A DNA stretch of 64,000 bases from Carallia brachiata (GCA_021464245.1 JADCRB010000026.1:3262187-3326186); one strand, 5' to 3'; positions 50,295 to 61,565 are shown, numbered from the stretch's first letter. Notes: generated from the sequence alone by a model not told the origin. Translations and numbers: made by a program.

Positions 50295-53023
50295 TTAACA
50301 TCCTTCCAGGTCTCGCCACTTGAGGTAAATGAGCCCAGCCCGAAAGTGAGCATAAGCTCCAGCAACTACCAATACATGAAAAAGTTGGTGGCTGTGACCT
50401 GCAATGTCAAATTTCCCAGGCATCCATCGTTCAGGTATCCTTGTGGCATAGACCACTGCTCCAACTCCATAGGAGAGGCCCATCAGAGCTTCGTAGCCAG
50501 TTGTGTGGAGTGCCTCTGGCTGGTGCCAAAACAATATCAGCTTATGCAGTATAGGTATTGCGGCAGAGGAGCCCATGCCTGCGAAGAGGCATGCACGAAT
50601 GGGACGGAACTGAGGTGTTTGAAACATTGGCAAAAGAGAGACCAATACAGTAGCTATGCCCATAACGGTTATGAAACCCAAGTACAGGTTGCAGAAGAAA
50701 GGAATACACATAAAGGAGTAGTAAACAAGAGGGTAAAAGGAAGTAGATATAAGAGCTGCAATTCCGGCATAGTCAAGTCTAAGCATAATATAAGACAAGC
50801 GCTCGGAGTGGCATGAGAGAAGGTGGCATGTGCTGCTGGCTAGCAAGCAAAACATGGCCCCACCCAAGAAAGCAAAGAATGGCCACCGTGTTATTGGCCT
50901 CACCATGAGGGGTGCTATTATGTTTGCCAGATCATCTTGCATAGTCCGCTGCATTAGTAAAAGAAAGAGTGTTAACTGCTATTATTTTTGCCAGATCATC
51001 CTTCATACCATGCTGTGTCAGTAAGCAAAGAACAAAAAAAAAGCAGAGCATGTGCAGAAAATCCTTCAAAATAAGGAGAGGAGGCTGAGATTGTGGGTAT
51101 TTTTCTATGGGGGTGTATTTTGAAAGGAGGAGAGAAATAATTAAGTGCGAAGACAAAATGAAAAATTGTTCACAACACTGAATATCCCCAAAACAGACGC
51201 CAAAAACTAACACTGTCAACATAAGCTCCTCCCAATATCTCATTTCTTCCCTTTCAGCATCTACATATTAATATCCTTTAACATTACCCCAACCGCATAC
51301 AATTTAGCTTCTCAAATGCCGATAAGCAAGCCTGAGAAAATTTACCAGAATGCCATAATCATAAGAATTTTGTAAGAGATAGACACAGAAACAAGAATAA
51401 AACCTAAAGATTAGAACTGGAGACTCTAACATCAGGAAAACAACAATGTAAATTCAATTCTGCAAAGTGAGTTCAAGACTGTAATAGATCAATCCTTTTA
51501 AATTTTCATGTTCATGAATTGGTTGACTGCAGTCTAAATTAGAAGAATCTTCAACACAAAGGAAAATGAAGAGCATTACCAGAACACAAACATCAGTGTA
51601 GTTGCCATGAGAAAGTTGCCCAGGCAGACAATTGTACAGAAGTTCCATAACATGCCATCCTGAGATTGATGGAAGCAAGTCCATATAACGCAAAGTAGAC
51701 TTTAACTCCCTTAGTCTGTGCAAATCAGGCAAGGTGGGTAAAGAAGGAAGGCAAGCATGCAATTTGTGTAAATCGGCCTTCAAGACCTCTGGAAGTGGCA
51801 GAGAGTGGAGATCAACAACTTTTGGTACCTTCATGGCCGTGTATATGGTCAGAGTAAGAAATAGGAAGAACCCAATCAAATGCCTGCGATAAAGAGTAGG
51901 CATATGTTTAAAGACAACTCACATAGAAGTGGAATTATTTCTTCTAAAACACAAAGTAACAAGAAGTAGTCTCAAAGACCTGTATAACTAAAAAAGTATG
52001 GGAAGAGTGGAAAAAACTAGAATGGACATTTTCAAAGAGTTTAGCATGGGTAGGCCCAATGGGAAACAAACTCGTAAAGGCTAAGCACCTAAAGCTCCAA
52101 GGATCGAAAATTAAAGGACTCAAACTGAATTTGGTACTGAACTAAACAAAAGAAAATGAAAATCAAAATCGAGAATATGACTTCAGGGTAAACCATTCGA
52201 TAGAAAATACAATTCCCACCTCTTTAGTCTTATGGTGGCACAATCAAATGCTGTGCAAGAATGCTCTTACTTCAGCCTCAGTGTAGATAAATGGTACAAT
52301 TCTATCTCATGGCTTCGCATTTCTCTTTGACCTTTCTTTTCAGCTAGATTTCAACATCCACTTGTCTGATTTCTACACAGTTATATTGACCTCATTACTC
52401 TCCTTTGGATTTGCTTTCGCATAAAAGCTTCAATCTATCTATGGACCACCAATTCAGAGTCCTCGACTAAATAATTCATTTATGTTCATCAATATAGATT
52501 CACACAGTTAATCAGTTCAAGTGTTCAACCACACGAACAATATCTAACAACTACATTTTTTACAATAAGCATGGCAATAATCACATAACTCCTAATTCTA
52601 ATAAAATGGCAACCTTCCCCAAGCATCATACAAGCCCACAAATCCACCTGTACAGAGATCAAAAACACAAGCAAACACTACAAAAAAACCAAAAAAAAAA
52701 AAAACCAGTAAAAGTGTGCAGAAAGAAGACCGAAATTTTGCATAAAGAGAGAAAATTTACGTCCAAACATTCAATGTCTCGTTGTGCACAGAGAAGATAC
52801 TAAGCAGAACATCCTTCAAAGGCCATTCCGATCGGTAATGTCCCAAAATGAACTCATTGTCCTTCAAATAGCCAGGCAAAGAATGGTATTCCACAAGCTG
52901 ATGCTTTGTTCTCTTCCATTTTTTGTTCTTGCCTTTCCTTCCCTTGAAAGAGCATACTTGACGCTTCTCAGTTGTTTCGGAGATCACAATTGAATCCCCA
53001 TTCAGTTGCTGAACCCCGACCAT
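50295..53023 (-). CDS. HHP4: Heptahelical transmembrane protein, HHP4-like (PAQR/adiponectin-receptor family)
   Basis: Exons on the minus strand are 53023-52761, 51883-51580 and 50948-50295, with GT/AG junctions in phases 2 and 0; the total is 406 residues. Exon 1 carries the family N-terminus, [20 protein letters not shown] then [16 protein letters not shown] across the junction. Exon 2 holds the first helix and a leucine-rich luminal/cytosolic insert ([20 protein letters not shown]) typical of HHP4/HHP5 lengths. Exon 3 has the other helices with the PAQR metal site: [20 protein letters not shown] and [12 protein letters not shown]. The C-terminus is LKWRDLEGC. Plant HHPs are membrane proteins linked to sugar, osmotic and hormone responses; biochemical activity is not established. 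A 5'-UTR intron is likely (acceptor TTTTAGCAG just before the ATG; donor near 53357). Intron 2 contains a duplicated splice acceptor, reported separately. Confidence 0.92.
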
Positions 53024-53600
53024 CCTCTGCTAAAACCAACACAAAACAATATTGCAACTGGGGTTTTCAAATAATTGGTGAAAGCGAATTAATATACTGT
53101 TTTAAATGTGAATTGGCAACAAAAAAATAATGACACTGTTAATAATAGATCACAATGGAAGAAAAAAAAAAAGAGTCCCAGAAAGTAACGCATAAACACA
53201 CACAGAAACCTGAAATTGAAAAACACCCCAGATGTGGAATGTCCAGATATGGAATCTCAAAGATAATTCATTGAAATATTTGAATTGCGATCAGCCAGAA
53301 CAGAAGGCAATGAAACTGCAACCAAGTACGAAGAAAGAGAGGGGAAGATTAACAGACCTCAATGAGTAAAATCACGCATGCAAGATAGAAACTTTTTATA
53401 GAAATCAACGAGGATTGATAGTGAAATTCTCAAGAGAGAGAGATAGAGAGGGGAGAGAGACCCTTTTGAGGGGATTCCGAGATGGCGGAGATGGTTTGTG
53501 TAGGTGGCAGTGGCACGATTTCCCAAACGAGAAAGCTCTGCACCAAAGCCACCTATGCAATATTTTCTCCTTCTGTTCGAAGGATACTGTTACCGCATGA
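53024..53600 (-). promoter_or_regulatory. 5' leader and proximal promoter of the HHP gene
   Basis: A splice-acceptor-like TTGGTTTTAGCAG lies directly before the ATG, and CATTGAGGTCTGT near 53357 can serve as donor, giving a leader intron of about 330 bp. GA repeats at 53433-53463 (CT on the transcribed strand) mark a likely start region. The whole segment is duplicated, in decayed form, at about 56250-57080. Confidence 0.5.
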
Positions 53601-54439
53601 GAGAAATTTACGTTGAAATTGTGTCCTACACCCTGATTGATTGATTGGCAATTTTCAATTAAAAAAAAAAAATAGAAAGAAAAGGAAGTACTATTTTTTT
53701 TTTATAATTTTTAATTATTATTTTTTATTAATTATAATATTATTATTATTATATTATTTTTTATTTATTTTTTTCTATTTATTTTCTATTCTATTTCCTC
53801 CTATGCAAAGAGTGTTAATGTCATCAAATCTCAATAATTTACAGTGACTGTAATATTTTTTATAATAAAATTTAAATTATTATTGTATTTAAGTAAAATT
53901 TTGGGTATAAATTTTCCTGTACTTTTTTTCCTTGTTAGAAAAAAGAAGCCGAAATATGATTTTTTCAAACGAGAAGCTCTGTGACGTATGCAATTATTTT
54001 TCCTTTTGTTTGAAAATGACGCCGAAAAACTAAAACAGAGGTATTAAAATTCAAACAAATAAATCCAACAGAATGGAAAATGGCACACGGATCAAGTATT
54101 TAATATTTTAATAATTTTTTTAATAAATACTATTTTGAAATCTGCAATTTAAGCTTTAAAATAAAATTTATTTATTTTTCAATTTTAATTTTATTAAAAA
54201 CTAAAAATAAAAATAAAATATAAGATCAAAGAACAAGAATTGAGATTTTCTCGGTCCATCCTAACAAAATAAGAGGTTTCACAATTCTAAAAAAAAAAAA
54301 AAAGAGGTTTTAGAAGAATATCCCAATTAAATGTCCCAATAAATTCTATTAAAAGAATGAGACAACAAGACGTTTTGTTTTTTCACACTAAAAAAAATCA
54401 TTCGGCAGCTGTACAATTGGTAACTTACAATTGATACAT
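53601..54439. other. AT-rich spacer with a second decayed copy of HHP promoter sequence
   Basis: Mostly A/T runs without genes. At about 53955-54030 the words CAAACGAGAAGCTCTG, TATGCAATTATTTTTCCTTT and TTTGAAAATGAC repeat, with changes, the HHP upstream sequence at 53525-53590, so a third promoter fragment lies here. Confidence 0.5.
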
Positions 54440-54608
54440 GCAATATTTTATTTATTTTTTTAATTATTTTTTTCTCACATATATTTTATTTATAAAAATA
54501 ATTTCTTTTTTCATCAATTTTCTTTCTCACTTATCTCGCATTTATTCAAACTATTTTTTTTTTATAATTTTTTATTTCGTTAATTTCTCACAATCTAAAC
54601 ACACTATG
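54440..54608. mobile_element. Partial MITE, right half (CACTGTGTTTGG family)
   Basis: The end CTCACAATCTAAACACACTATG, read in reverse, gives CATAGTGTGTTTAGATTG, followed by a degraded purine-rich arm. No left arm was found. Confidence 0.35.
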
Positions 54609-54704
54609 ATAGATTGATGTATGTAAAGGTTATAAGTTTTCTAGTGGTTTAGTAACTATTTGATTTAGAGCATCTAGATTAGTAACTTTTAAAATTACAT
54701 AAAG

Positions 54705-57080
54705 AGAGAAAACTTACGTTCAAACATTCAATGTCTTGTTGTGCATGGTAAAGATACTAAGCATGTTGGTTGCAGAAGTGCGGAAGCAAACACCAACAAA
54801 AATATGGAAGTTTAAGGAAAATAAAAAAAAAGATACATAGATATAATGTAATTCAACATAAGCCTATGTCCACAGGCAAACACGAATTAGAAATATTATT
54901 AACAAAATAAATAAAATAATTACAGTAATTCACAAAAAAATTCATTATAATCAAAAGTCCAATATATCTAAATGAACACTTATTATATTTACACAAACTT
55001 CACTCTATTTGTACAAATCTCATTGCACATCAAATACACAAAAATGCGAGACTTGATCAGATGAGATCATGATTATGAGTACAAGACTTGATATTAGGTA
55101 ACAAAAGTCTTTCTTTTTCTTGATATATCTCTCATAAACCTATCTACAAATATAGTATCAAACTCAAACAGAATGTGATAAAAAAACACACCCTTGGAAG
55201 ACATAAATGACACTTACAAACTGGTACCTCTCAGTACCAAAAAATGGTGCAACTTTCCTTGCCAACAAAACTCATATTTATATGTGGAGAAATTAAACAA
55301 AAATGGAGAGAAATTAATATGGAATTGAGACAAATTAATATATGAGCATATAACGATAAATAATTTTTCTTTTTTAGTACTTTTTTTTCCCCAGTCTAAG
55401 CTTGTGTTGTCTCCACTCTATGCATACTTTGTCCCCACTCCACACAATATTTATTTCACGAGAGTTCAAAATGGGGAGTAATTTGGATAGGGTTTGAGTA
55501 AGCAATATAGAAGTGGGCTTGACACCACATTTGGCATTGGGTTTATGGGTCCTTCCAACTTATAAGTTACTTAATCTTCCCTTTCTTTTTTGACGTGAGA
55601 TATTTGACACAATAACTCATACATGACATCCTAGTAATCTCCCCCTCAAGTGTGACTATAGCAAACCCAATAGTCCAATAGAGAGTAAAGTCTTGTTAAG
55701 CGTTAATCTGGAGTCCGCTGCCAAATACTCCAATAGCCAAACTAGGCTACACAAGGCAGCATCCATGGGAATTAACATGCGTTGTCCATACTTGTCCCTT
55801 GTCGAACTGTCGGTTTTAATACCACTTATAGGGAAACGTGAGAGCCCAAAACAGAGAGTAATATGAATAAAGTCCAAGTAAGCGACATAAAAGTGAGCTT
55901 GACACCACATCTTAATCTAAATTCTTAAGGCATTGGGTTTATAGGTCTTTCTAACTTATAAATTGCTTACTCTTCTCTTTCATTTCCAATGTGAGATATT
56001 TAACACAACAACTCACATATGACATCCTAACAAAGTAGAACATTATTCAAAGGCCATTCAGATCGGTAACGACCCAAAATGAACTCATTGTAACTCAAAC
56101 AACTAAACTAAGATTGGCATTCCACAAGCTGAAGCTTTGTTCTCTTCCATAGTCTCTTCTTGCCTTTCTTTACCTTGAAAGAGCTTACTTGACGCTGCTC
56201 AATTGTTTTAAAGATCACAATTGAATCATTTTTCTGTTGCTGAATCCTGTCCATTCTTTGTTAAAGCCAACACAAAACAATATTATTAACTAGGATTTTC
56301 AAATAGTTGATAAAACCAAATTGATAGACTGTTTTTAATGTTAATTGGTAATTGAAACATAATGACGCTGTCAATATAAAATCAAAGGAAAAAAAAAAGA
56401 ATGAAAGAGAATCCCAGAAAAGTAACGCGTGCATAAACTCACAGAGAACCTAGAAATTAAAGAGGCCCTACTAAAGAGGAAATGCCCAAATGTAAAATCT
56501 TCCGATTGAATAGGTAGATGAAGTAAATATAGGATTACTGATGAGGGTGAATGAGGATCAAAAGCAGAAGACAAACTCAAAACCAAAAATAATTCTTTGA
56601 AATAATTGAATTGGGATTAGGCAGAATAAAAGCCAATGAAATTGGAACCAAGTATGAGGAAAATGGTAACCTCTAGATTCTAAATTATAAAATGACATTC
56701 ACTATGCTGGCTGGATGTTCTTGTGATTTGCACATAGAGAGATCTGTATGCAAGATAAAAATACCAGTGAGACTATGTGCACACATGAAGGTACATCGTT
56801 AATTTAATGTAATTTAATAGTTTTTTTTTAACAAATTCAATGTATTTTTTACAATTTAATGAATGATTTAAATTATCATATATTCTGTGCTTTTACAATT
56901 TCATTGCTTATAAAACTCAACGAGGAAAAATAGTGAATTTTTATTTTTTGGTAAAGAGGGAGAGTGAGAGGAAAGAGAGACACTATGACAAGATTCAGAG
57001 ATGGCAAAGATAGGTTGTCTAGGGCAATGACATAATTTTTCTAAGCGAGAAATTTTGCAACAAAGCAATGCATACAAATT
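54705..57080 (-). pseudogene. Pseudogene copy of the HHP 5' end (exon 1, leader and promoter)
   Basis: Minus-strand sequence from about 57080 to 54705 matches 53600-52741 of the intact HHP gene: promoter (GAGAGTGAGAGG-rich part near 56960), leader, exon 1 (ATG at about 56253) and the exon 1 donor with the start of intron 1 (54705-54725). The copy of exon 1 has an in-frame stop after VECQS, about 48 codons in, and lost the GYLKD region. It is split by an LTR insertion (54764-56032), and a smaller AT-rich insertion lies at about 56800-56890. Exons 2 and 3 are absent. It is a dead tandem duplicate. Confidence 0.85.
54764..56032. mobile_element. LTR insertion (solo LTR or internally deleted element) with target-site duplication
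   Basis: Comparison with the intact HHP exon 1 defines the insert exactly. It begins TGTTGGTTGCAGAAG and ends ACATCCTAACA, with inverted TGTTGG/CCTAACA ends, and is flanked by AAGCA (54759-54763) and AAGTA (56033-56037) where the intact gene has a single AAGCA. Inside, a segment of about 150 bp is present twice (about 55495-55636 and 55874-56032; shared GCTTGACACCACAT, GGCATTGGGTTTAT, TGACATCCTA). It may therefore be two LTR ends around a deleted interior instead of a simple solo LTR. No coding sequence remains. Confidence 0.8.
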
Positions 57081-57183
57081 TTATGTTTTTTTATTTTGTT
57101 AACAAGGAAACAAAAATACATGTGCAAAAAAACATAACTATAACAACTATTTCATAGACAAAGGGGTCTATAAAAACGCTTAA

Positions 57184-57476
57184 GGTGGTAGCGTGATTGA
57201 TGATTCAATATGTTTTTCATTGCATTGGCTTGGATTTGAGCCCTAGTGATTGCAGTTTTCATGCTAGCAAATCTATGCTTTGCGCTTAAACTAATTTAAG
57301 ACTTGTTAACACCGAAGTTGGACATGTGGGAGGCCAACTTGGGTCTAACAGTGCTTGGGTGATAGGTTCTTCCCGCGAGAGATATTAGGTGAGTACTACA
57401 ATGGGTACCCTTAGCTTTGGCCCACAAGTGCAAGAACCTCCATATTGGCAATGCACCTTTCTTCTTAAAAAAAAGA
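57184..57476 (+). mobile_element. SINE-like element
   Basis: GGTGGTAGCGTGATTGATG (box A-like, 57184) and TTGGATTTGAGCCCT (box B-like, about 57230) are 45 bases apart, as in tRNA-derived SINEs. The body continues GCAGTTTTCATGCTAGCAAA and ends TTTCTTCTTAAAAAAAAG. It is a different family from the copies at 16-19 kb. The overlapping minus-strand frames are incidental. Confidence 0.5.
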
Positions 57477-58249
57477 GGGTCGAGAGAAGGCAATATTGAG
57501 TGGTGTTACACCTTTTTTTTTTTTTTCCAGGTTTGTTATAACTTATAACAAAAATATTGTTAGCCACTGTTTAGCACCTTATGGTAAGATTATACGAATT
57601 ACACTTATAAGGGTTTGAAACATCTTTTCAACTAGCATATGCTTTTTTTAAATTAAAAAAAAATCTAAATTTTGTGCAAGCAAAATAAGCAATATCATGT
57701 GGTCATTTTATTATTGATTAATGGTAAAGTTCAATTTAACTGACATTAAGGTTATTCAAAGAAGAATGAAAGACATATAAATGTACAAATTAAATTTGAG
57801 AAGCCAATAAAAGGATTGAGATATCTCGTGCTCCTTCATACTGAAAAAAAAATTCAAAAAAGACTTACATATGAGACTGTGAGGCACTTTATTTGCAATC
57901 AAGATAAAGAGCGTGTTTGAAGTAGTCATAGAAGCCAAGATTCTGGGTGCTTGTCTGGGCAAAAGAAGTCTCTTATTATTTCTTGTCAATGTAAGAGAAG
58001 AGTCAGAACTAGGACCAACTAGTATATTGATGTTGAACCCTCGCTCAGCCTTTTGCGGTTTGGGGACGGACTGAACCCAAGTCCTGACCCTTATCCTCTT
58101 CCATACTACGCAGAATCTTGTCCACCTTGTCCTATACACCTTTCAATTTAGAATCTTACTTGATTCCCCAAATTTTTTGCCAACTCATTACATCTCTTCA
58201 GTGATTGATGGACTGATCTTTTTGAGTACATTTGTCATTGCCTACGTCA

Positions 58250-58662
58250 TTCCCCTGGGAATGGTGGATAACAGGAGAATCATTGGTAATGGCCGATAAC
58301 AGGAGAATACATGTAGAATCAACCACACGTTTATCGATAACAAAGCTAATATACAATTAGACTTCTCATTGAGAAAAAGACAACAAATACAACATCTTTA
58401 AAAAACTTAAGTGTATTATTCTGTGGAATGCTTCTACCCTTAGGCTTATATATGTATTTATAGCTATGTTCTATGGCTAAGAAAGGAAACAAATTAATAA
58501 CGAAATCAAAAAGAAAAAGAAAATAGAATATACGGTATTTTAGAATATTCAAAGAATATGTCTAGAATAATCTTGAAATATACTTGAAATATTTTGGCTA
58601 TATACTTAATAATCAAGCCTTCTAAAGTCTTCTAGAATTTATCTTTGAATTTCTCCTAACAA
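58250..58662 (-). mobile_element. Degenerate LTR-like sequence, minus orientation
   Basis: Read on the minus strand it begins TGTTAGGAGAAATTC directly after a purine-rich CGGAGAGAT (possible polypurine tract). It contains a TATAAATA-like box near 58455 followed by GTAGAAGCATTCCACAGAAT, an arrangement seen in copia-type LTRs. The 3' boundary and a partner LTR were not found. The GC-richer stretch at 57900-58140 next to it may be an internal remnant, but shows no identifiable domain. Confidence 0.35.
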
Positions 58663-58870
58663 TCTCTCCGATATAAAAAGTCTTGAACTACTCACTTCAC
58701 ATCATTGATGTTCTTTGTCAAAAGACGAACCCCTTTTACCCTCTAGGCCGAAGCAACAATGGCCCCGTACATAGGACACGGGACACTTTCAAGTCGTTAA
58801 GTTTCGGTGGCAGTGGTAGAGCAAAATAATTTCAACAAGAGCGTAGTTACATGTCCCAGCAGTTTTGTCT

Positions 58871-59015
58871 TAGAATTTGTCTCGGGCAAAACTGTAACTA
58901 TTATTTTTGAAACTACGACTGATATTTTTGAAATGTAAAAATAACAAGTGTTTCAAAAATATCAGTTATTGTTTCAAAAATAACAGTCATAGTTTTAATC
59001 GGTACAAAATTCGAC
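58871..59015. mobile_element. Hairpin MITE, copy B
   Basis: The arms of about 44 bp pair: GAATTTGTC...AAAACTGT.ACT.TTATTTTTGAAAC against its reverse complement. It is the sister of 4283-4420, sharing arms, centre and size. It is better preserved than copy A. Confidence 0.7.
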
Positions 59016-59687
59016 ACACAAATTACCATAATGCCAACTTTTATTCTTCCAAGAAATAGGTTTTTTTGTTCAAAGAAGCAGTAAAGAACAGAACTTGGCA
59101 AGTTTTTTGGGATTACAAAGTGGGTCTCCAAAAGGGTCTATATAAAGAAGAAGACAAAAATTTTTTTTTCTATGATTAAAAAGATGAAAGGAGAATGAAA
59201 GAGCTAATTTGAACTGGTTAACAGTAACTTTACTAAGTTGGAATTGATTGAACTTGACGTTTTATAAGCTCCAAACCATTTTAGCTAAGAGACTAAAGGT
59301 CTTGGCTCCCACGCCTAACTACCTATCTACATAGATTATTTCTGTGACATAAATATGCCATATGACATGTTTTTTTTTTTTTTCTAGCTCATTTTGGACA
59401 AAATCTTTTTCTAACAATTTTAATCTTAATTTTTAAAAACAAAAAAAATATTTATTCTTGGATTATAACTCTTTATATTTTATGGCTCAACTTTTATTGT
59501 TGTTTAATTCTTTCAATCTTTTTTTTTTAGCAAGAGGTTTAATTCTTTCAAGTTAGAATGTCAAAGGTTTTTCCAACTCTTCATATTCTTATGCCTCAAC
59601 TTTCATTGTGGATGTTTGAATTTTTTTTTTTTTTTTTGATGTCGTTTAATACTTTGAAGTTATAAGGCCAAAAGTTTATGTGTGTTT

Positions 59688-59885
59688 GGAAATTGAAAGC
59701 ACTATATATGCCACTTATTCGAGGTAAGTTAAGAGTTCTAAATTCCATTGTCCATAAAATAAATGAAGGAAATTGAAGGACTCCATATGCCACTTATTCA
59801 AATTTAGTTAAGAGTTTTATTTCATTGTCTATGAAATAAATGAAGAAAATTGAAAGGTTATATATTCCTCTTATCTCTATTGTCA
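59688..59885 (+). repeat. Tandem repeat of about 78-80 bp, two and a half copies
   Basis: Units start at 59688, 59768 and 59845 with GGAAATTGAAAG-type sequence. They share TATGCCACTTATTC, GTTAAGAGTT and CATTGTCxATxAAATAAATG. No open frame. Confidence 0.8.
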
Positions 59886-59992
59886 AAAGCACTGCCTAGT
59901 ATATGCACTAAATAAATTTTTACCATTATGCACCTGTCTCCCGTCTGTTGCTGGAAACCTAGTTATTAATGCTATAAATGTTGTGCATTTAG

Positions 59993-60490
59993 GATATATA
60001 TGAGGAATTAAGCAAATGAAACTGGCGAGGCTACTCCAATACCCATTATTGTGAGGCAGCTGGAAGCTATTACAAGTTTGCTGAGTCGATTTCTTCCAAA
60101 AATGAAGTTGTAAGTTTTCATATTCAATTCGAAATGCATAGCTGGAAATTGATCCTATGTGCACGCAATCTTCTTGGCAAATAACATGTGCCCTTTGCCT
60201 ATACCAATTTTATTTATTTTGCAACATATTACACCTGCATGCATATCTGTTTCGAGTGCATACATTCGTCTACACACAATGTATTTGCCGTCCTTTTTTT
60301 TTTTTTTGCACAATAATATATTTGCTGTCTTAAATAAAGTGATTTCTACTCTCTCATGTTCGTTGCTTTTAGATCCCGTGCTGCCACGGAGGCAGACGTG
60401 GCTAAAGCAGTAAACCTTTTCCAGGTTTCAACTATTGAAGCAGCACATTCTGCAATTAATCAGCAAGTGACCCTTACTCCTGAGATAAAG
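59993..60490 (+). pseudogene. MCM5 replication helicase pseudogene fragment (two exons)
   Basis: Exon A (59993-60109) reads MRN*ANETGEATPIPIIVRQ then LEAI, and exon B (60373-60490) reads SRAATEADVAKAVNLFQVST then IEAAHSAINQQVTLTPEI. This is the end of the MCM AAA+ core and the start of the C-terminal region of MCM5, a subunit of the CMG helicase. The junction AAGTT|gtaagt to ttttag|A is still a valid intron in the correct phase. A stop replaces the Gln before ANETGE, the LSExLAKMKL segment is scrambled, and no other exon is present. The Ty3 element begins 218 bp downstream. It is a genomic (not retro-copied) gene fragment. Confidence 0.85.
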
Positions 60491-60707
60491 GTTTGTCAAA
60501 GGAAATGTGCCAAATATTTTTTCCATTTCTGTCTTATAAACAAATTCTATGACCTCTGAATGATTTTTTATTGCCTTTTTTATTTTCTCAATTTCTTGTT
60601 GCATTCTGCAAATTAATTAATGACATTTAGTCCTAACGATTATTTAAATTATAAATTCAATATTAATTTGCATCGTTTATTCAGAGTAAAAAATCTCGTT
60701 ACTACCC

Positions 60708-61514
60708 TGTAAACAAAGAAAAAGAAAAAAAAAAAAAAAAGGAAGTCAACGGCCGGCGTTGCCAATTTTGAATTGGCAACGCGGGCCCAAAGAAAATAAA
60801 AAAAAAAGATTCCTTTCCCATGTGATGTTCACATGGGAAAGGAACCCTATAAATAGGCCCCTACCCCTCTGTTCAAAACATATTCAGCAAATCTGTAAAC
60901 AGAAAAATTCAAAAAATTTGAGAGAAAAAGAAAATTTTGAAAATCTCTCAAGAAAATTTCTCATTTTCTTACGTGCTTTTACTCTGCAGTATACTCTCCT
61001 AACTCCTTTTTTAGAGATATTTCAGGAGTAAACCCCAAAAAATTTGCTGTTTCCATTTCTAAAATTATTTTTAGGTTTATATTTTCGGATTGCTCTAGAT
61101 CTGAATTTCTGAGAATATAGATCTGAAAATATCAAATTACTACAAATCCGACTGGAATTAAGTCTCATACGGCCCTCAGCAAAATCCAGACAGCTCATCC
61201 GAGAACAAGTCCCTTCGACCCTCGGTGAAATTAAGTCAGATCGGTTCAGATCAGGTCTCTACGGTTCTTAACCGTAGTCAAAATGTCCAAATCAGATCCG
61301 ATTTTAGTCTACCAAGTTCAAGATAATGCTGTGGAAATTATTTCTGTCAAGATCAAGCTCGTGCAGCCCTTGACGGAGTTAAAAAAGGAACACTAATCGG
61401 AGGATCTACGGAGATCGACCCCACGTAAATTTCTTTTTATTACATTTTTTTTATTGTAATTTATTTTTGTATTTTCGAGTTTAATTGTTTTAGACTCGAA
61501 ATTTACCAGTTACA
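60708..61514 (+). repeat. 5' LTR, 807 bp
   Basis: It begins TGTAAACAAAG and ends CCAGTTACA, with inverted TGTAA/TTACA termini. U3 contains an A-rich tract, two perfect or near-perfect palindromes (60751-60787 and 60810-60844) and a TATA box CTATAAATAGG at 60848-60855. The 5' flank ACTACCC gives a possible target duplication CTACC, whose partner is outside the window. Confidence 0.8.
60751..60844 (+). repeat. Two palindromes in the LTR U3 region next to the TATA box
   Basis: Palindrome 1 pairs GCGTTGCCAATT with AATTGGCAACGC around a 3-base loop and extends to 16 pairs with one mismatch. Palindrome 2 pairs TTCCTTTCCCATGTGA with TCACATGGGAAAGGAA, 16 perfect pairs around TGT, and ends 3 bases before the TATA box. 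Confidence 0.95.
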
Positions 61515-61520
61515 AATTTT

Positions 61521-61536
61521 TGGCACGCTCGGTGGG
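61521..61536 (+). other. Primer-binding site of the Ty3 element
   Basis: TGGCACGCTCGGTGGG lies six bases after the LTR end and starts with TGG, the complement of a tRNA 3' CCA. The matching tRNA was not determined. Confidence 0.6.
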
Positions 61537-61565
61537 TTAACTTCACCTCCCATCTCTTGTTCCTT

